NCBI GenBank assembly: GCA_028708805.1
Contig: JAQVYC010000006.1
Span: 1 to 44,276 of the forward strand
Reading direction: 5' to 3'
DNA from: Clostridia bacterium
Lineage (GTDB): Bacteria; Bacillota; Clostridia; Christensenellales; UBA1242
DNA: 44,276 nt
Positions within the stretch are counted from its first letter, which is position 1. Each line of letters opens with the position of its first letter. Shown here in pieces: positions 1 to 11,054 of this stretch. Under the pieces are notes generated by a model, which saw only the letters and a list, made by a program, of their open reading frames with translations, made no database searches and was not told where the DNA came from. The position numbers and the translations under genes are program-made.

Positions 1-1381
1 TTGTAATTGAGTTTACTAGATTATTTTTAATTTGTGTTAATTTTTCAGAAAGTACAACTTTAACAGTTTCCGCCGTTTCTAATTTTAAAACATCTTTTGG
101 CAATGTTTGCAATTCATCTTGTAAATAATTTCTTGTTTGTTCTATTGTCGGTATACCGTAAATTATTTTACCATTTTCAATCATCTTTCTTCTAATGTTT
201 TTAACAACATAGCTTTCACCATTCGAAATTAATTTAGATGATAAGTCTTCATCATAAGCACACAACAAATCACAATAAATCTTATTGTTTTTATCATACA
301 ATCTGAAAAAATTTTTAAAGTGTGGATTTATTACTTTCCCAACATTATCAGAAATTTTGATTTTTGGTATAACTTGATTCTTTTCTTCGACCGCAACCAA
401 TTTGTAAACCCCACCTAAAACAGGGCTAGATTTAGCCGTAATTAGATTTTCACCCACGCCAAAACTGTCAATAGGTGAATTCTGCTCTAAAAGCAAAGAT
501 ATTTTATATTCATCTAACGAATTAGATACAATTATTTTAGTATCCTGCAAACCATGGTCATCCAACATTTTTCTTGCTGATTTAGATAATCTTACCAAAT
601 CACCACTATCAATTCTAATGCCTGCTAAATTTTTTCCCAACGGCTTTAATATTTCGTTTTGAATTTTTATTGCATTTGGCAACCCACTTTTTAAAGTATT
701 ATAAGTATCAACAAGCAAAACACATGCATTCGGATAGGTTTCTGCATATGCTTTAAAAGCGGAATATTCACTGTCAAAGCTTTGAACAAAACTATGTGCC
801 ATAGTTCCCAAAACTGGAATATTATATTTTTTGCCTGACAATGTGCAGGCTGTTCCAACTGCTCCTGCTATATAAGCATCTAAGGCACCTTCAACCGCCG
901 CTTCTTTACCTTGTGCACGCCGTGTGCCAAACTCCATTACACTTCTACCAAGAGCACTTCTTACAATTCGATTAGTTTTTGTTGTGATTAAGCTTGAATG
1001 ATTAAATATTAGAAGTAAAGCGGTTTCAATTAATTGCGCTTCAATTAAGGGCGCTTTTATTGTAATAAGCGGCTCGTTTGGAAATATAACAGTTCCATCT
1101 TCCACGGCCCACATATCTCCGCTGAATTTTATATTTTTCAAATAATCTAAGTACTCTAAACTAAAATTCCCATTTTGTTTTAAATAATCAATATCACTTG
1201 TCGACAAACTAAATTGATTTAAATATTTCAAACATCTTCCAATCCCGTTCGCTATAACAAAACCACCCTTGTCTGGAATTTGTCTAAAAAACAAGTCAAA
1301 ATATGCAACCTTTTCTTTCATTCTTTTATTAAAATAACTTTGCCCCATAGTGAGTTCATAAAAATCCATTAATAAATTCAT
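1..1381 (-). CDS. pncB: Nicotinate phosphoribosyltransferase, 3' end truncated by window edge
   Basis: Own translation of minus strand from ATG at 1381: MNLLMDFYELTMGQSYFNKRMKEKVAYFDLFFRQIPDKGGFVIANG...EFGTRRAQGKEAAVEGALDAYIAG...GIRIDSGDLVRLSK..., typical NAPRTase. Missing from the ORF track because it runs off the window. Confidence 0.93.
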   Translation of the reverse strand, partial: MNLLMDFYELTMGQSYFNKRMKEKVAYFDLFFRQIPDKGGFVIANGIGRCLKYLNQFSLSTSDIDYLKQNGNFSLEYLDYLKNIKFSGDMWAVEDGTVIFPNEPLITIKAPLIEAQLIETALLLIFNHSSLITTKTNRIVRSALGRSVMEFGTRRAQGKEAAVEGALDAYIAGAVGTACTLSGKKYNIPVLGTMAHSFVQSFDSEYSAFKAYAETYPNACVLLVDTYNTLKSGLPNAIKIQNEILKPLGKNLAGIRIDSGDLVRLSKSARKMLDDHGLQDTKIIVSNSLDEYKISLLLEQNSPIDSFGVGENLITAKSSPVLGGVYKLVAVEEKNQVIPKIKISDNVGKVINPHFKNFFRLYDKNNKIYCDLLCAYDEDLSSKLISNGESYVVKNIRRKMIENGKIIYGIPTIEQTRNYLQDELQTLPKDVLKLETAETVKVVLSEKLTQIKNNLVNSIT

Positions 1382-1445
1382 TTTTTTCCTTTTAATTCTA
1401 TCTAATGTAATTGATTATTTTCAATTAATTCAAATCAACTTTATT

Positions 1446-1802
1446 TTACAGACCTAATGTTAATTGTTCTGTATTTTGTTTGCTATTTGTTTTTGATTTG
1501 CCAAATTCATTTTGAACGAATTTCATTACTATAAATTTTTTTTCTAATTTGAAATGTTCTTCTTTTTCAGCCTTTTGAGTAAAATCAAATTGTTTGTAAA
1601 TCTCATTTACGGTTTCTTTCCAAGTTCTTTCTTCATCTGTTAATTCATAAATATAATTTTTATATTCCTCATAGTTAGATATCAATCCAATATTTATAAT
1701 ATTCTTTAATAAATGTGATTTGTTTTTACACACTTCTATTTGAAGATATAATAAATATTTTTTATAATAATTTTCAGACATTAATTTGTTAAATTCTTTC
1801 AT
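1446..1802 (-). CDS. Hypothetical protein (118 aa) between pncA and pncB
   Basis: ORF with AGGAAATGAA upstream of ATG; co-directional, short gaps (23 and 64 nt) to pncA and pncB; no recognised family. Confidence 0.7.
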   Translation of the reverse strand: MKEFNKLMSENYYKKYLLYLQIEVCKNKSHLLKNIINIGLISNYEEYKNYIYELTDEERTWKETVNEIYKQFDFTQKAEKEEHFKLEKKFIVMKFVQNEFGKSKTNSKQNTEQLTLGL

Positions 1803-1825
1803 TTCATTTCCTTAATTTTTTATTT

Positions 1826-2425
1826 TTATCTTGTTTTTTCATTATGCATTTGAAAATTTGTTTTCTCTTTTAGAGAAACAACACTAATTCCCAAATCTTG
1901 CATTCGTTGTAATGCATTTTGATGATTTTTTTCTGCATTATGTTCTGAATTATCAAAAGTATAAACACCATTCTCTGCTACAAAAATTTTCGTTGGTCTG
2001 TTATGGTTTTTGTTAAACTCGTTAAAATTTGTAGCAAATTGTAAAACACAAATATCAGTACAGCACCCCACAACTAAAACATTATCCCAGATGTTTCCTT
2101 TAACCAGATTTTTAAATGCCTTTGTGTTAAAACCATTTGTTGTATTCTTTTCTATTACTATAAGATTGTTTTCGTATGATTTTACTTCTGGAATAAGCTC
2201 ACTTTGACTTGTTCCCCCAATACAATGAGGCGGAAAATCTTTGAATTCTGCATCATCAGGCATATGACAATCTTTAAAAGCAATAATTGTATATTTTTTT
2301 TGAATTGCTTTTTTAATTTCATTTACTACAGTTCCAGTTATTTTGTTAATATTTTTATCTGCCAACGGTCCTTCATTTATAAAACCATTAACCATATCTA
2401 CCACTACTAAAAGATTATTTTTCAT
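1826..2425 (-). CDS. pncA: Nicotinamidase / isochorismatase-family hydrolase
   Basis: LLVVVDMVNGF (Asp), KDCHMPDDAEF, CIGGTSQSELIPE, VVGCCTDICVLQFA catalytic Cys region; next to pncB. Confidence 0.85.
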   Translation of the reverse strand: MKNNLLVVVDMVNGFINEGPLADKNINKITGTVVNEIKKAIQKKYTIIAFKDCHMPDDAEFKDFPPHCIGGTSQSELIPEVKSYENNLIVIEKNTTNGFNTKAFKNLVKGNIWDNVLVVGCCTDICVLQFATNFNEFNKNHNRPTKIFVAENGVYTFDNSEHNAEKNHQNALQRMQDLGISVVSLKEKTNFQMHNEKTR

Positions 2426-2453
2426 ATTAAACTCCTAATTTATTATATGACCT

Positions 2454-2476
2454 GATATTAGCATTATGATAATATC
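2454..2476. promoter_or_regulatory. Inverted repeat GATATTA-N9-TAATATC over the pncA -10 region (putative NrtR operator)
   Basis: Perfect 7-bp arms. Minus-strand promoter TTGACA (2492-2497) -17 bp- TATTAT (2469-2474) overlaps it. Confidence 0.6.
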
Positions 2477-2513
2477 AAATTAATTGCATCTTGTCAATGC
2501 TTTTTCAAAAGAT

Positions 2514-2542
2514 TTGACATAATATTATTAAAATGATAATAT
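2514..2542 (+). promoter_or_regulatory. Promoter of nrtR-like gene, TTGACA-N17-TAATAT, overlapped by inverted repeat ATATTAT-N7-ATAATAT (2522-2542)
   Basis: Consensus -35, 17-bp spacer, near-consensus -10; shares ATGATAATAT with the 2454-2476 repeat. Confidence 0.6.
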
Positions 2543-2590
2543 GACTAAAACAATTAGTAGAAAAAAGTCAAAATTAAGTAGGAGATAAAA

Positions 2591-3463
2591 ATGGAGATAT
2601 CAAACCAAGATGCAGATTTTTTAAAATTTTATTCTGACAAAGAGTATGAAAAGCCTTCGGTTACAATTGATGCCGTGATTTTTAGAATTGTTAATAAAGA
2701 AGCGGACAATTACAGAAGGTTACCTGAAAAACAATTACAAGTGCTTTTAATAAAAAGGCAGAATCTTCCTTTTCTCAATTTATATGCTCTGCCTGGGACA
2801 TTTTTAAACTTACAAAACGAACTCAGCCAAACCTTAAAACTTTGCGTTAATGATAAAGTTGGCTTGAAAGATTATTATTTTGAACAACTTTTTACTTTCG
2901 GAGAAAAATCTCGTGACCCTCGCACACGAGTTCTAAGCGTGAGTTATATGTTGCTTACGAATGGCAATGATAATATAAATGGCGAATGGTTTGATATTGA
3001 TATTAAAGATAAAATTACATTATCTCAGGAAAAAAAGTATGGTTTTCTAAGAAAAAAACAAGTAAATTTAATTTTAACAAACCAAAATCAAAATATTAAA
3101 CTGCAAAATCTTATTAATGTAAGTTTTGAAAAGGTAAATCTAGAAGAGAAGAAAGTTACTGAAATACAAAAAACAGATTTGGCTTTTGACCATATAAAAA
3201 TGATTTATTATGCAACCGAACGCTTAAAAAACAAATTAGAATACACAGATATTATTTTTAATCTTTTGCCTCAAAATTTTTCATTAACTGAACTTAAACA
3301 ATCTTACGAAGTAATATTAAGGGAAAAACTTCTAGATGCAAATTTTAGAAGAAAAATTGCTAAAATGGTCAGCCCAACAGATAATTTTTTAACAGGTAAA
3401 GGTTTTCGCTCATCTAGGCTTTATGAGCATAATCCATTGTGGACTTTTTCTAATTTGGTTTAA
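2591..3463 (+). CDS. nrtR: NrtR-like regulator: N-terminal Nudix-like domain plus C-terminal winged-helix region
   Basis: VTIDAVIFRI...LQVLLIKRQNLPFLNLYALPGTFL...; C-terminal LPQNFSLTELKQSYEVILREKLLDANFRRKIAKMV; divergent from pncA-pncB. Confidence 0.75.
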   Translation: MEISNQDADFLKFYSDKEYEKPSVTIDAVIFRIVNKEADNYRRLPEKQLQVLLIKRQNLPFLNLYALPGTFLNLQNELSQTLKLCVNDKVGLKDYYFEQLFTFGEKSRDPRTRVLSVSYMLLTNGNDNINGEWFDIDIKDKITLSQEKKYGFLRKKQVNLILTNQNQNIKLQNLINVSFEKVNLEEKKVTEIQKTDLAFDHIKMIYYATERLKNKLEYTDIIFNLLPQNFSLTELKQSYEVILREKLLDANFRRKIAKMVSPTDNFLTGKGFRSSRLYEHNPLWTFSNLV

Positions 3464-3496
3464 TTTTTTCCGTGAGAACTTATTTGTTTTAATGTT

Positions 3497-4075
3497 CTAA
3501 ATGTTATTATTCTCTTTTATTGTTTCAAACAAATCTTGAACTATTGAATCTACATCTTCTGTTTTAATGTTAGAATAAATTTTATCATAAGAATATTTAT
3601 TAAAATCTATTGAACTGCCTTGTCGTTTTTTTAAGTAATTCACTGTTACTTTATCTCTTTTTATTAATCGTTCAAATCGAATTCTTTGTGGGCATTTTAT
3701 TAAAACTTTTAAATCGCAAATCTTCCAATAATAAGTTATCGGCAATAACAAGTAATCTAAAATAACTAATTTGTTTTTTGCAAGTTCTGCATTTATTATT
3801 TCTGACATTTTCTTCCAAGTTAAATCTGTTAGAATCTGCATATTTTTTTTGCCAGAAAAAACCAAATCTCCTAATTTCTTACGAGAAAACTTCTTGCTTT
3901 CGTCTAAAATTTTATCACCGAAAGCTTTTCTTAATTCACATTGCACTTCTGGCTGTTCAACAACCCTATGCCCAATTTCATCAATTAATATTATTTTGCC
4001 GTTTAGGATTGATGCCAATTTTTTTGCAATCTCAGATTTTCCACACCCTGATTCCCCTGTTATTCCAATAACCAT
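3497..4075 (-). CDS. coaE: Dephospho-CoA kinase
   Basis: MVIGITGESGCGKSEIAKKLA P-loop, IDEIGH; adjacent to coaD. Confidence 0.75.
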   Translation of the reverse strand: MVIGITGESGCGKSEIAKKLASILNGKIILIDEIGHRVVEQPEVQCELRKAFGDKILDESKKFSRKKLGDLVFSGKKNMQILTDLTWKKMSEIINAELAKNKLVILDYLLLPITYYWKICDLKVLIKCPQRIRFERLIKRDKVTVNYLKKRQGSSIDFNKYSYDKIYSNIKTEDVDSIVQDLFETIKENNNI

Positions 4076-4169
4076 AAGAACTCCAATTAATTATAATTCT
4101 TCTTTATTATACACAATATTTTTATTTATGGATTGATTTTTAATATTAAAATTTTTTATTGTTTTGAGC

Positions 4170-4643
4170 TTATACTCTCTTACGCATTAATTCAATTACT
4201 TCTTTCGGGACAAAACCATCAGTGTTTTTGGTCCTATCTATTTCTCTTACCTTGCTAGAACTTATTTCTTTAAACTCGTTTTCAGCACGAAAATAAATAG
4301 TTTGCATATGTGCCATTCTGTAATTATAATCCGCAATCTCTTCTTCATATTTATAATCAATTTCATTTCGAACGCCTCTAACAAGCCATTTACATCCAAG
4401 CCTTTTCGCGGCATCAACCGTAAGTTCGTTATAAGTTATAACAACCACATTTTCAAATTGTTGTGATTTAAGCATTTTTTCAATCGCTGTTTTCATCTCC
4501 ATATCATCATAAACTCGTTTTTTATTGCTGTTAACACCAATCCCTATGAAAATAGTATCAAAAATTTCTCGGGCTTTTCTTACAATCTGAAAATGACCTA
4601 TTGTAAATGGGTCAAAACTGCCAGCAAAAAAAGCTTTTTTCAT
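4170..4643 (-). CDS. coaD: Phosphopantetheine adenylyltransferase
   Basis: AFFAGSFDPFTIGHFQIVRKA, WLVRGVRNEIDYKYE, EISSSKVRE. Confidence 0.9.
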   Translation of the reverse strand: MKKAFFAGSFDPFTIGHFQIVRKAREIFDTIFIGIGVNSNKKRVYDDMEMKTAIEKMLKSQQFENVVVITYNELTVDAAKRLGCKWLVRGVRNEIDYKYEEEIADYNYRMAHMQTIYFRAENEFKEISSSKVREIDRTKNTDGFVPKEVIELMRKRV

Positions 4644-4765
4644 AAACTTTCCTCCTTTTGCTTGACTTCAACCTTATATTAACCTAAAATTTGTAATAAG
4701 AAAAATATTAATATTTTATCTAATGCATAAGTAAATGTTATAGCTATTTTAAAAGGGATATTACA

Positions 4766-5680
4766 ATGCCTAAACATCTGAGTATTGAAAACATTGAAAC
4801 ATTTGTCTTAGTTGCTGAGCTGGGCAATATCTCTAAAGTTGCCGAAAAGCTATTTATTTCACAGCCAGCAGTTTCGCAAATTATAAACAAAATTGAAGGT
4901 GCGTTGAAAAGTCAGTTGTTAATTCGACAGTCCCGTGGTGTTATTTTAACAACTGAGGGATATGTTGTTTTGCAGGATTTTAAAGCTTTGTTAAACAATT
5001 TTAATAATACAATTTTAAAAATTAAAAAGTATAACAAACTTGAAGCTGGTGAGCTAAAAATAGGCTCAGGAGCAAATATATCAAAATGGATTCTAAGTCC
5101 AACTTTAAAGAGAATGTTTAAAGATTACCCAAATATAAAACTTAAAATAAAGGAAAACGCAACCGCAAATTTAATTGAAGATGTTCTGAACGGGTTTTTA
5201 GATTGTGCTTTAATTCCATATCAAGACACATTAGATGCAAATTTAAATCAAATTATAATTGCTGAAAGTAGATATGTAATAATTGCAAATTCTGATAATC
5301 CTGAAATTTCAAAAATTCCGAATGATGGCATTTTCTTTAAGGACTTAAAAAATTACCCTTTTATTTTACAAAGTAAAAATTCTACTACTGGTACTATTTT
5401 TCACAAATTATGCAAAAAAAACAATATAAACATAAACAATAAAGTTGAAGTTGAACGGTTCAGTTATGTTTTGGATTTGGCTTCGCAAAATATTGGGCTG
5501 GGCTTTTTACCTGAATATATTGTTAATGCAGTTTCGAGTTCTGTTCCTATAAAAATTATTGATTTAAAAGATTCCTTGCCTGCTCTTAAATATGTTGTAC
5601 TTTTTAATAAAAATAATAAAAGAAATATGCTAAATATATTTATTCAAATTTTACAGGAGAATAGTATTTTAAAGTCGTAA
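4766..5680 (+). CDS. LysR-family transcriptional regulator
   Basis: N-terminal HTH: IENIETFVLVAELGNISKVAEKLFISQPAVSQIINKIEGALKSQLLIRQSRGVILTTEG. Confidence 0.93.
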   Translation: MPKHLSIENIETFVLVAELGNISKVAEKLFISQPAVSQIINKIEGALKSQLLIRQSRGVILTTEGYVVLQDFKALLNNFNNTILKIKKYNKLEAGELKIGSGANISKWILSPTLKRMFKDYPNIKLKIKENATANLIEDVLNGFLDCALIPYQDTLDANLNQIIIAESRYVIIANSDNPEISKIPNDGIFFKDLKNYPFILQSKNSTTGTIFHKLCKKNNININNKVEVERFSYVLDLASQNIGLGFLPEYIVNAVSSSVPIKIIDLKDSLPALKYVVLFNKNNKRNMLNIFIQILQENSILKS

Positions 5681-5834
5681 AAGTTGAAAATGACTAATTT
5701 TTTATTAGAAGAGCATAATAAGGTTCGAAAAAAAATTATTTTAAGTTATTTTTAATGTAAAACTAAATTTATTGTGTTAAAATTAAAAATGTGAAAATTT
5801 GGTACACTTTGAAACTTTATTTTTAGGAGTTAAA

Positions 5835-6701
5835 ATGATTGACCTTCATATACATACAAAGTTTTCTGATGGAACAGATACTGTTGAAAACTTACTTGAA
5901 AAAATTATAAAAAATAAGATTAAAATATTTTCAATTACAGACCACGATACAATTGATGGTTGTAGTTATTTGCTAGAAAATTTAAAAAGTGAACTTACAA
6001 AAAATAATATTAATTTCATAACAGGAATTGAAATTTCAACTAATTTAAATAATAATCCTATTCACATTTTAGCTTATAATTTTGATATTAATAATGAAAC
6101 AATTCATAACTTAATTAAAGGTAATAAAAAGTTAAGAAAATTTAGAATTAATAAAATCATTGATGCTTTATACAATGAGTTTGGTATAAAGCTTCCAAAA
6201 AAAGATATGGATTTTATTTCAAGCCTTGAAAACCCTAGTCGTTCGCATATTGCTGCTTCTCTGGTTAGAATGGGATATTCCGATTTTCAAAGTTGTATGA
6301 CAAAATATTTATATAATACATTTGGGCAATATTTTTTACCAACCGAGTTGGTTGTAAAGCAGTTAAAGGAAGCCAACATCCTTTCAGTGATTGCCCACCC
6401 CTTAAAAGGAACCAAAACAAGATTTTTGCCTAATGATAAATTTATAGAAAATATCAATTTTTTAACTGACTCAGGAATCGACGGCTTGGAATGTTTTTAC
6501 TCTGAATATGATAAATCAAAAAGAGATTTAATTTTAAAAGAAGCAAAGAAACATAACCTATTGATTTCTGGTGGAAGTGATTACCACGGTTTTAACAAAA
6601 ATATTGAATTAGGTTGTTTAGGCTTGGATATTGAAACCGTTGATTTGAAACATATAACCATATTAAGTAAATTTAATCTCAATAAAATAAATGAAAGCTA
6701 A
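5835..6701 (+). CDS. PHP-domain metal-dependent phosphoesterase
   Basis: MIDLHIHTKFSDGTDTVENLL...SITDHDTIDG...GSDYHG. Start moved from 5799 to ATG 5835, which follows TAGGAGT. Confidence 0.88.
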   Translation: MIDLHIHTKFSDGTDTVENLLEKIIKNKIKIFSITDHDTIDGCSYLLENLKSELTKNNINFITGIEISTNLNNNPIHILAYNFDINNETIHNLIKGNKKLRKFRINKIIDALYNEFGIKLPKKDMDFISSLENPSRSHIAASLVRMGYSDFQSCMTKYLYNTFGQYFLPTELVVKQLKEANILSVIAHPLKGTKTRFLPNDKFIENINFLTDSGIDGLECFYSEYDKSKRDLILKEAKKHNLLISGGSDYHGFNKNIELGCLGLDIETVDLKHITILSKFNLNKINES

Positions 6702-6831
6702 ACTATTATTAATATAAGTGGAAGACTTGAAAATTTTTCTAGCTTAATTATACTTTTTAAATAATGCAATTAACTTGGCAACAATTATTAAAAAACTAAA
6801 TTATTTTTAGTTTCTACTTTCATTCTATTAT

Positions 6832-6863
6832 AAAAAAAAAGACAAACAGAAATTTAGTTTGTC
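6832..6863 (-). terminator. Rho-independent terminator of the str operon
   Basis: Minus strand GACAAAC-TAAATTTCT-GTTTGTC followed by T9. Confidence 0.85.
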
Positions 6864-6885
6864 CTTTATAATATTTGAAAATAAA

Positions 6886-8088
6886 TTATTCGATAATTTT
6901 TGAAACAACACCAGAACCTACTGTTCTTCCGCCTTCACGAATAGCAAATCTTAAACCCTGCTCAATTGCAATAGGTGTAATGATTGTAATTGTCATTTCA
7001 ATATTGTCACCAGGCATAACCATTTCAACTCCCTGAGGAAGTTCAACTGTTCCTGTGACATCTGTTGTTCTGAAATAGAACTGTGGACGATATCCGTTAA
7101 AGAATGGAGTATGGCGTCCGCCTTCTTCTTTCTTTAAAACATATACTGTTGCTTCGAATTTTGTATGTGGATTAATTGAACCTGGTTTACAGATAACTTG
7201 ACCTCTTTCAATTTCAGTTCTTTGAATTCCACGAAGTAACAAACCAACATTATCACCCGCTCTTGCTTCATCCAAAAGCTTTCTAAACATTTCAATTCCT
7301 GTTACAACTGTTTGTTTCTTTGTTCCTAGTCCAACAATTTCGATTGTGTCATTAAGTTTAATTGTTCCTCTTTCAACTCTACCTGTTGCAACTGTTCCAC
7401 GACCTGAAATTGTAAAAACATCTTCAACTGGAAGTAAGAAAGGCTTATCCACTTCACGAGTTGGTGTTGGAATATAGCTATCAACCGCATCTAAAAGATC
7501 TTGTATTGGTTTTAAGCTGGCATCATCTGCCTTTCCTGCTTGACAAGCTTCTAGTGCTTTTAATGCTGAACCTCTTATAATTGGAGTATCATCTCCTGGG
7601 AAGTTGTATTCATTAAGCAAATCACGAATTTCCATTTCAACAAGTTCAAGTAATTCTGGGTCATCAACTTGGTCGCATTTATTCATAAATACTACAATAT
7701 AAGGAACTCCAACCTGACGAGCAAGTACGATATGCTCACGAGTTTGAGGCATTGGGCCGTCTGCTGCGGACACAACAAGAATTGCTCCGTCCATCTGAGC
7801 TGCACCTGTAATCATATTTTTAACATAGTCAGCATGACCTGGGCAATCAACATGTGCATAATGACGCGTTTCTGATTGATACTCAACATGCGATGTGTTA
7901 ATTGTAATTCCTTTTGCTTTTTCTTCTGGGGTTGCATCAATTTGGTCATATCTCTTTGCTTCTGCTAAGCCTTTTAATGCACTATAAGATGTAATAGCTG
8001 CGGTTAATGTTGTTTTACCATGGTCAACATGGCCAATGGTTCCAACATTAATATGATCTTTTGATCTGTTAAATTTTTCCTTTGCCAT
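6886..8088 (-). CDS. tuf: Elongation factor Tu
   Basis: [33 protein letters not shown]...; full-length. Confidence 0.99.
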   Translation of the reverse strand: MAKEKFNRSKDHINVGTIGHVDHGKTTLTAAITSYSALKGLAEAKRYDQIDATPEEKAKGITINTSHVEYQSETRHYAHVDCPGHADYVKNMITGAAQMDGAILVVSAADGPMPQTREHIVLARQVGVPYIVVFMNKCDQVDDPELLELVEMEIRDLLNEYNFPGDDTPIIRGSALKALEACQAGKADDASLKPIQDLLDAVDSYIPTPTREVDKPFLLPVEDVFTISGRGTVATGRVERGTIKLNDTIEIVGLGTKKQTVVTGIEMFRKLLDEARAGDNVGLLLRGIQRTEIERGQVICKPGSINPHTKFEATVYVLKKEEGGRHTPFFNGYRPQFYFRTTDVTGTVELPQGVEMVMPGDNIEMTITIITPIAIEQGLRFAIREGGRTVGSGVVSKIIE

Positions 8089-8292
8089 TTTTAATTATTC
8101 TCCTTTAAACTTTTAATTATTTTTAATTTTTAATAACCCGATTATAACACGGGGCTTATTATAAAATCAAGTGTTTTTCACATTTAACTTTATATAATAT
8201 AACATTATTTGGTGTAATTTGCCACAAATTTTTGAATTTTCAAAACCTTATTCTTAAATTACAAAAGGTTTATCAACGCACTTTGTAGGCAT

Positions 8293-10368
8293 TTACTTTT
8301 TAGCACGCTCTCCAATAATTTTTTCTGAAATGCTTTTTGGAACTTCGGAATATTTTTTGAATTCCATTGTAAAGGTTCCTCGACCCTGCGTTTGTGAACG
8401 CAAATCTGTTGCATAACCAAACATTTCTGAAAGTGGAACTTCTGCTTTTATAACCTGTGCTCCTGGAAGACTTTCTGTTCCTAGCAACAAGCCTCTTCTG
8501 GAAGTAATATTTCCCATAACCGTTCCTAGATATTCATCAGGCAATTCAACCTGTACATCCATAATTGGTTCTAGTAAAACAGCATCTCCCTTAGACATTC
8601 CGTCTTTAAATGCTTGTGAACCAGCAATTTTAAATGCAAGTTCGGAAGAGTCTACATCATGGAATGAACCATCATAAACAATAACCTTGAAGTCTACTGT
8701 TTCATATCCTGCTAAGATACCGCTTAATCTAGCTTCCTGAATTCCATTGTTTACTGGCTGAATAAATTCTTTTGGAATTGAACCACCTACGGTTTTATCT
8801 TCAAACTCATATCCCTTGCCTGGCTCTAATGGAATCATTTCTATCATACAATGTCCGTATTGCCCTCTTCCACCGCTTTGACGGATATATTTACCCTCTG
8901 CCTTAACCGGCGACCTTAATGTTTCTTTGTAAGCAACTTGCGGAGTTCCAACATTAACTTCCACACCAAATTCACGGCGAAGTCTTTCTACAAAAACTTC
9001 CAAATGAAGTTCGCCCATACCAGCAATTAGTGTTTGCCCTGTTTCGGGGTCGGTTGAAGTTTTAAATGTTGGGTCTTCTCCTGCAAGTTTTACCAAAGCT
9101 AAAATCATTTTTTCTTGCATTTGTTTTGTTTTTGGCTCTATGGCAATTTTTATAACAGGCTCTGGGAAGTTCATAGTTTCTAGTAAAATTTGAGCATTTT
9201 CATCGCATAGCGTGTCGCCTGTTACTGTATTTTTTAAGCCGACAATGGCCGCAATATCTCCTGCACCAACCTCCTGAACTTCTTCTCGGTTATTTGCGTG
9301 CATTCTTATTAATCTACCAACTCTTTCTTTTTCGCCTTTTGTTGAATTGTAAACATAAGACCCAGCACGAAGTTTACCACTATAAACACGGAAGAAGACT
9401 AATCTACCTACAAACTGATCCGTCATAATTTTAAACGCTAACCCAGCCAAAGGCGCATCTTCTTTTGCCTCACGAATTTCTTCTTTTTCTGTTTTAGGAT
9501 TTACACCCTTAACCGCATCTATGTCTAGCGGTGAAGGAAGATAATCAATAATTGCATCTAGCAAATTTTGAACACCTTTGTTTTTATATGATGAGCCACA
9601 TAAAACAGGGGTAACTTGCTTTTTTAAAGTTGCATTACGAATTGCTTTTTTAATAGTTTCCTCATCGAATTCTTCGCCATTTAAATATTTATCTGTTAAA
9701 GAATCATCGGTTTCAGCTATTTTTTCAATAAGCTGAGCTCGCATTTCTTCCGCTTGTTCTTTTAGTTCCGCAGGTATCTCCTTAACAATAGGCGGTATTG
9801 ATGGATTTATATTATACTCAAATTCTTTCATTGAAATCAAATCAATAATTCCTATAAAATCTGCTTCTTGTCCTATCGGAATTTGAATTGGAAGTGGATT
9901 TGCATGTAAACGCTCATCAATAGATTTTATGCAACCTAAAAAATCAGCGGCATCTCTATCCATTTTATTTACATACACAATAGCGGGAACTTTATATTTA
10001 TGTGCTTGTCGCCAAACGGTTTCAGTTTGTGGTTGAACTTTATCTCTCGCACTTAAAATTAAAACAGCTCCGTCTAGGACTTTCAAGCTTCTTTCAACTT
10101 CAACAGTAAAATCAACATGGCCTGGCGTGTCTATGATATTAATTTTATTGCCTTTCCAGCTACAAGTTGTACAAGCAGATGTGATTGTAATCCCTCGTTC
10201 TTGTTCTTGTTCCATCCAGTCCATCGCAGCTTCCCCATCATGAACCTCGCCCAACTTATGACTTCTTCCCGTATAATATAAAATTCTTTCTGTGGTTGTG
10301 GTTTTGCCAGCATCAATATGCGCAACAATTCCTACATTTCTGGTTTTTGTTAATGGTTCCTTTGCCAT
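8293..10368 (-). CDS. fusA: Elongation factor G
   Basis: [25 protein letters not shown]...; 691 aa; str operon context. Confidence 0.99.
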   Translation of the reverse strand: MAKEPLTKTRNVGIVAHIDAGKTTTTERILYYTGRSHKLGEVHDGEAAMDWMEQEQERGITITSACTTCSWKGNKINIIDTPGHVDFTVEVERSLKVLDGAVLILSARDKVQPQTETVWRQAHKYKVPAIVYVNKMDRDAADFLGCIKSIDERLHANPLPIQIPIGQEADFIGIIDLISMKEFEYNINPSIPPIVKEIPAELKEQAEEMRAQLIEKIAETDDSLTDKYLNGEEFDEETIKKAIRNATLKKQVTPVLCGSSYKNKGVQNLLDAIIDYLPSPLDIDAVKGVNPKTEKEEIREAKEDAPLAGLAFKIMTDQFVGRLVFFRVYSGKLRAGSYVYNSTKGEKERVGRLIRMHANNREEVQEVGAGDIAAIVGLKNTVTGDTLCDENAQILLETMNFPEPVIKIAIEPKTKQMQEKMILALVKLAGEDPTFKTSTDPETGQTLIAGMGELHLEVFVERLRREFGVEVNVGTPQVAYKETLRSPVKAEGKYIRQSGGRGQYGHCMIEMIPLEPGKGYEFEDKTVGGSIPKEFIQPVNNGIQEARLSGILAGYETVDFKVIVYDGSFHDVDSSELAFKIAGSQAFKDGMSKGDAVLLEPIMDVQVELPDEYLGTVMGNITSRRGLLLGTESLPGAQVIKAEVPLSEMFGYATDLRSQTQGRGTFTMEFKKYSEVPKSISEKIIGERAKK

Positions 10369-10487
10369 CTAGTATCTCCTTTTTCGGAAACTTTCCGAGA
10401 ATTTTAACTTGTTCTATTTCTGTTTATTTATTCGCTTTTAAATTAGTATAAACCATTGTATTTAACGCATAAAATAAACTTTGCATT

Positions 10488-10961
10488 TTACCAACGGAAA
10501 TGTGCAAATGCTTTGTTTGCTTCCGCTGTTCTGTGCAATTCTTCTTTTCTTTTGATTGATGCACCTGTGTTATTATAAGCGTCTAACAACTCTCCCGCCA
10601 ACTTTTCTTTCATTGTTCTTTCGCCGTTTCTTTTTCTAGCAAAATTTACAATCCAACGAACTCCAAGTGTTTGTCTGCGTTCTGGTCTTATTTCCATGGG
10701 AACTTGATAAGTTGAACCGCCAACTCGGCGACCTTTCGTTTCTAAAACTGGTTTAACATTTTCAATTGCCTGATTAAAAACTTGAAGCGGGTCGTTTCCT
10801 GTTTTTTCTTTTATAACATCAAATGCCCCATACACGATATTTTGAGCAGTTCCCTTTTTTCCATCTAACATAACTTGATTAATAAGCTTTGTTAAAAGCT
10901 TACTGTTATAAATTGGGTCTGGAAGAACATCTCTTTTTATCGCACTATTTCTTCTTGACAT
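10488..10961 (-). CDS. rpsG: 30S ribosomal protein S7
   Basis: [40 protein letters not shown]... Confidence 0.98.
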   Translation of the reverse strand: MSRRNSAIKRDVLPDPIYNSKLLTKLINQVMLDGKKGTAQNIVYGAFDVIKEKTGNDPLQVFNQAIENVKPVLETKGRRVGGSTYQVPMEIRPERRQTLGVRWIVNFARKRNGERTMKEKLAGELLDAYNNTGASIKRKEELHRTAEANKAFAHFRW

Positions 10962-11054
10962 AAAAGCCCTCCTATTTGTATTTTCATTTTTTTAATGAAG
11001 TTAATTTTTGAATTTAATAAATAATTATGGTATGTTTAAATTTACCGTTATGAA

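Noticed and set aside
2010-2410. Plus-strand ORFs opposite pncA (65 and 68 aa)
   Set aside because: Antisense shadows of a well-supported gene; no ribosome binding site or family.
3771-4136. Plus-strand ORFs opposite coaE (121 and 97 aa)
   Set aside because: Antisense of coaE; translation is Phe/Ser/Ile-rich shadow sequence.
7669-7875. Plus-strand ORF inside tuf
   Set aside because: Antisense of tuf.
10131-10328. Minus-strand 65-aa ORF inside fusA
   Set aside because: Alternative frame of fusA.
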